Assembly (NCBI GenBank): GCA_943736015.1
Contig: OX031070.1
Span: 40,974,173 to 41,038,172 of the forward strand
Direction of reading: 5' to 3'
Length of the DNA stretch: 64,000 bases
Source: Tridacna crocea
Lineage: Eukaryota > Mollusca > Bivalvia > Cardiida > Cardiidae
Position numbers and translations under genes: made by a program. Shown piece after piece: positions 63,953 through 64,000 of the stretch (position 1 is its first letter; the number at the start of each line of letters is the position of its first letter). The notes under the pieces were generated by a model. That model made no database searches. It saw only the letters and a list, made by a program, of their open reading frames with translations, and had not been told where the DNA came from.

Positions 63953-64000
63953 TTAACTCATTACCAAACGACAAAATTTTAGACTGGTCCAAATCGAAAG
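63953..64000 (-). mobile_element. TTAA palindromic element, cut by the window edge
   Basis: TTAACTCATTACCAAACGAC at 63953 is the left terminus; the core lies beyond the window. Confidence 0.75.

Overview
The window looks like AT-rich nuclear DNA of a marine invertebrate, most likely a bivalve mollusc. That assignment rests on overall character: a multi-exon modular protease with small GT-AG exons, very many short palindromic (foldback/MITE-like) repeats, a tRNA-derived SINE head and a tRNA-Pro-primed Ty3/gypsy element. It was not tested by database search. There are no bacterial operons, rRNA genes or CRISPR arrays.

Region 1 (1-3994) is a patchwork of short repeats with no gene. Region 2 (3999-10198) is one complete LTR retrotransposon flanked by a 4-bp duplication (GTCT). 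Its two 560-bp LTRs show no difference when read line against line. It has an 18-nt primer-binding site of tRNA-Pro type, a triplicated 49-bp leader repeat, one uninterrupted 1552-codon gag-pol ORF and a polypurine tract. Its domain order is Gag - CCHC - protease - integrase - RT - RNase H. Integrase lies upstream of RT although the proteins are of Ty3/gypsy type, which marks a Gmr1-like element. Its Gag carries a segment resembling the vertebrate SCAN domain.

Region 3 (10203-40712) holds no gene I can support. It is built of repeats, mainly a roughly 230-bp, TTAA-flanked element with a 67-nt core: two 33-nt inverted arms around one unpaired base. About 30 recognisable copies occur across the window in both orientations. 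Other foldback families, a mariner remnant, MITEs with TTAA ends and simple repeats fill most of the remainder.

Region 4 (40713-63689, minus strand) is one large gene entering from beyond the right edge. I could place 14 coding exons with consistent GT-AG sites and phases (4295 coding nt, 1430 residues plus stop). Order: Ser/Thr-rich mucin-like stretch, CUB, mucin-like stretch, CUB, LDLa, LDLa, short SRCR-like module, trypsin-like S1 protease, MAM, partial MAM. The protease has a complete His/Asp/Ser triad, a D189-type pocket, an RRKR|IIGG activation junction and GDSGGG where GDSGGP is usual. It is probably a secreted or membrane-tethered mosaic protease related in plan to enteropeptidase/TMPRSS proteins, but with mucin stalks and C-terminal MAM modules. 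Its introns carry the same palindromic repeats, so its pre-mRNA should contain several long hairpins.
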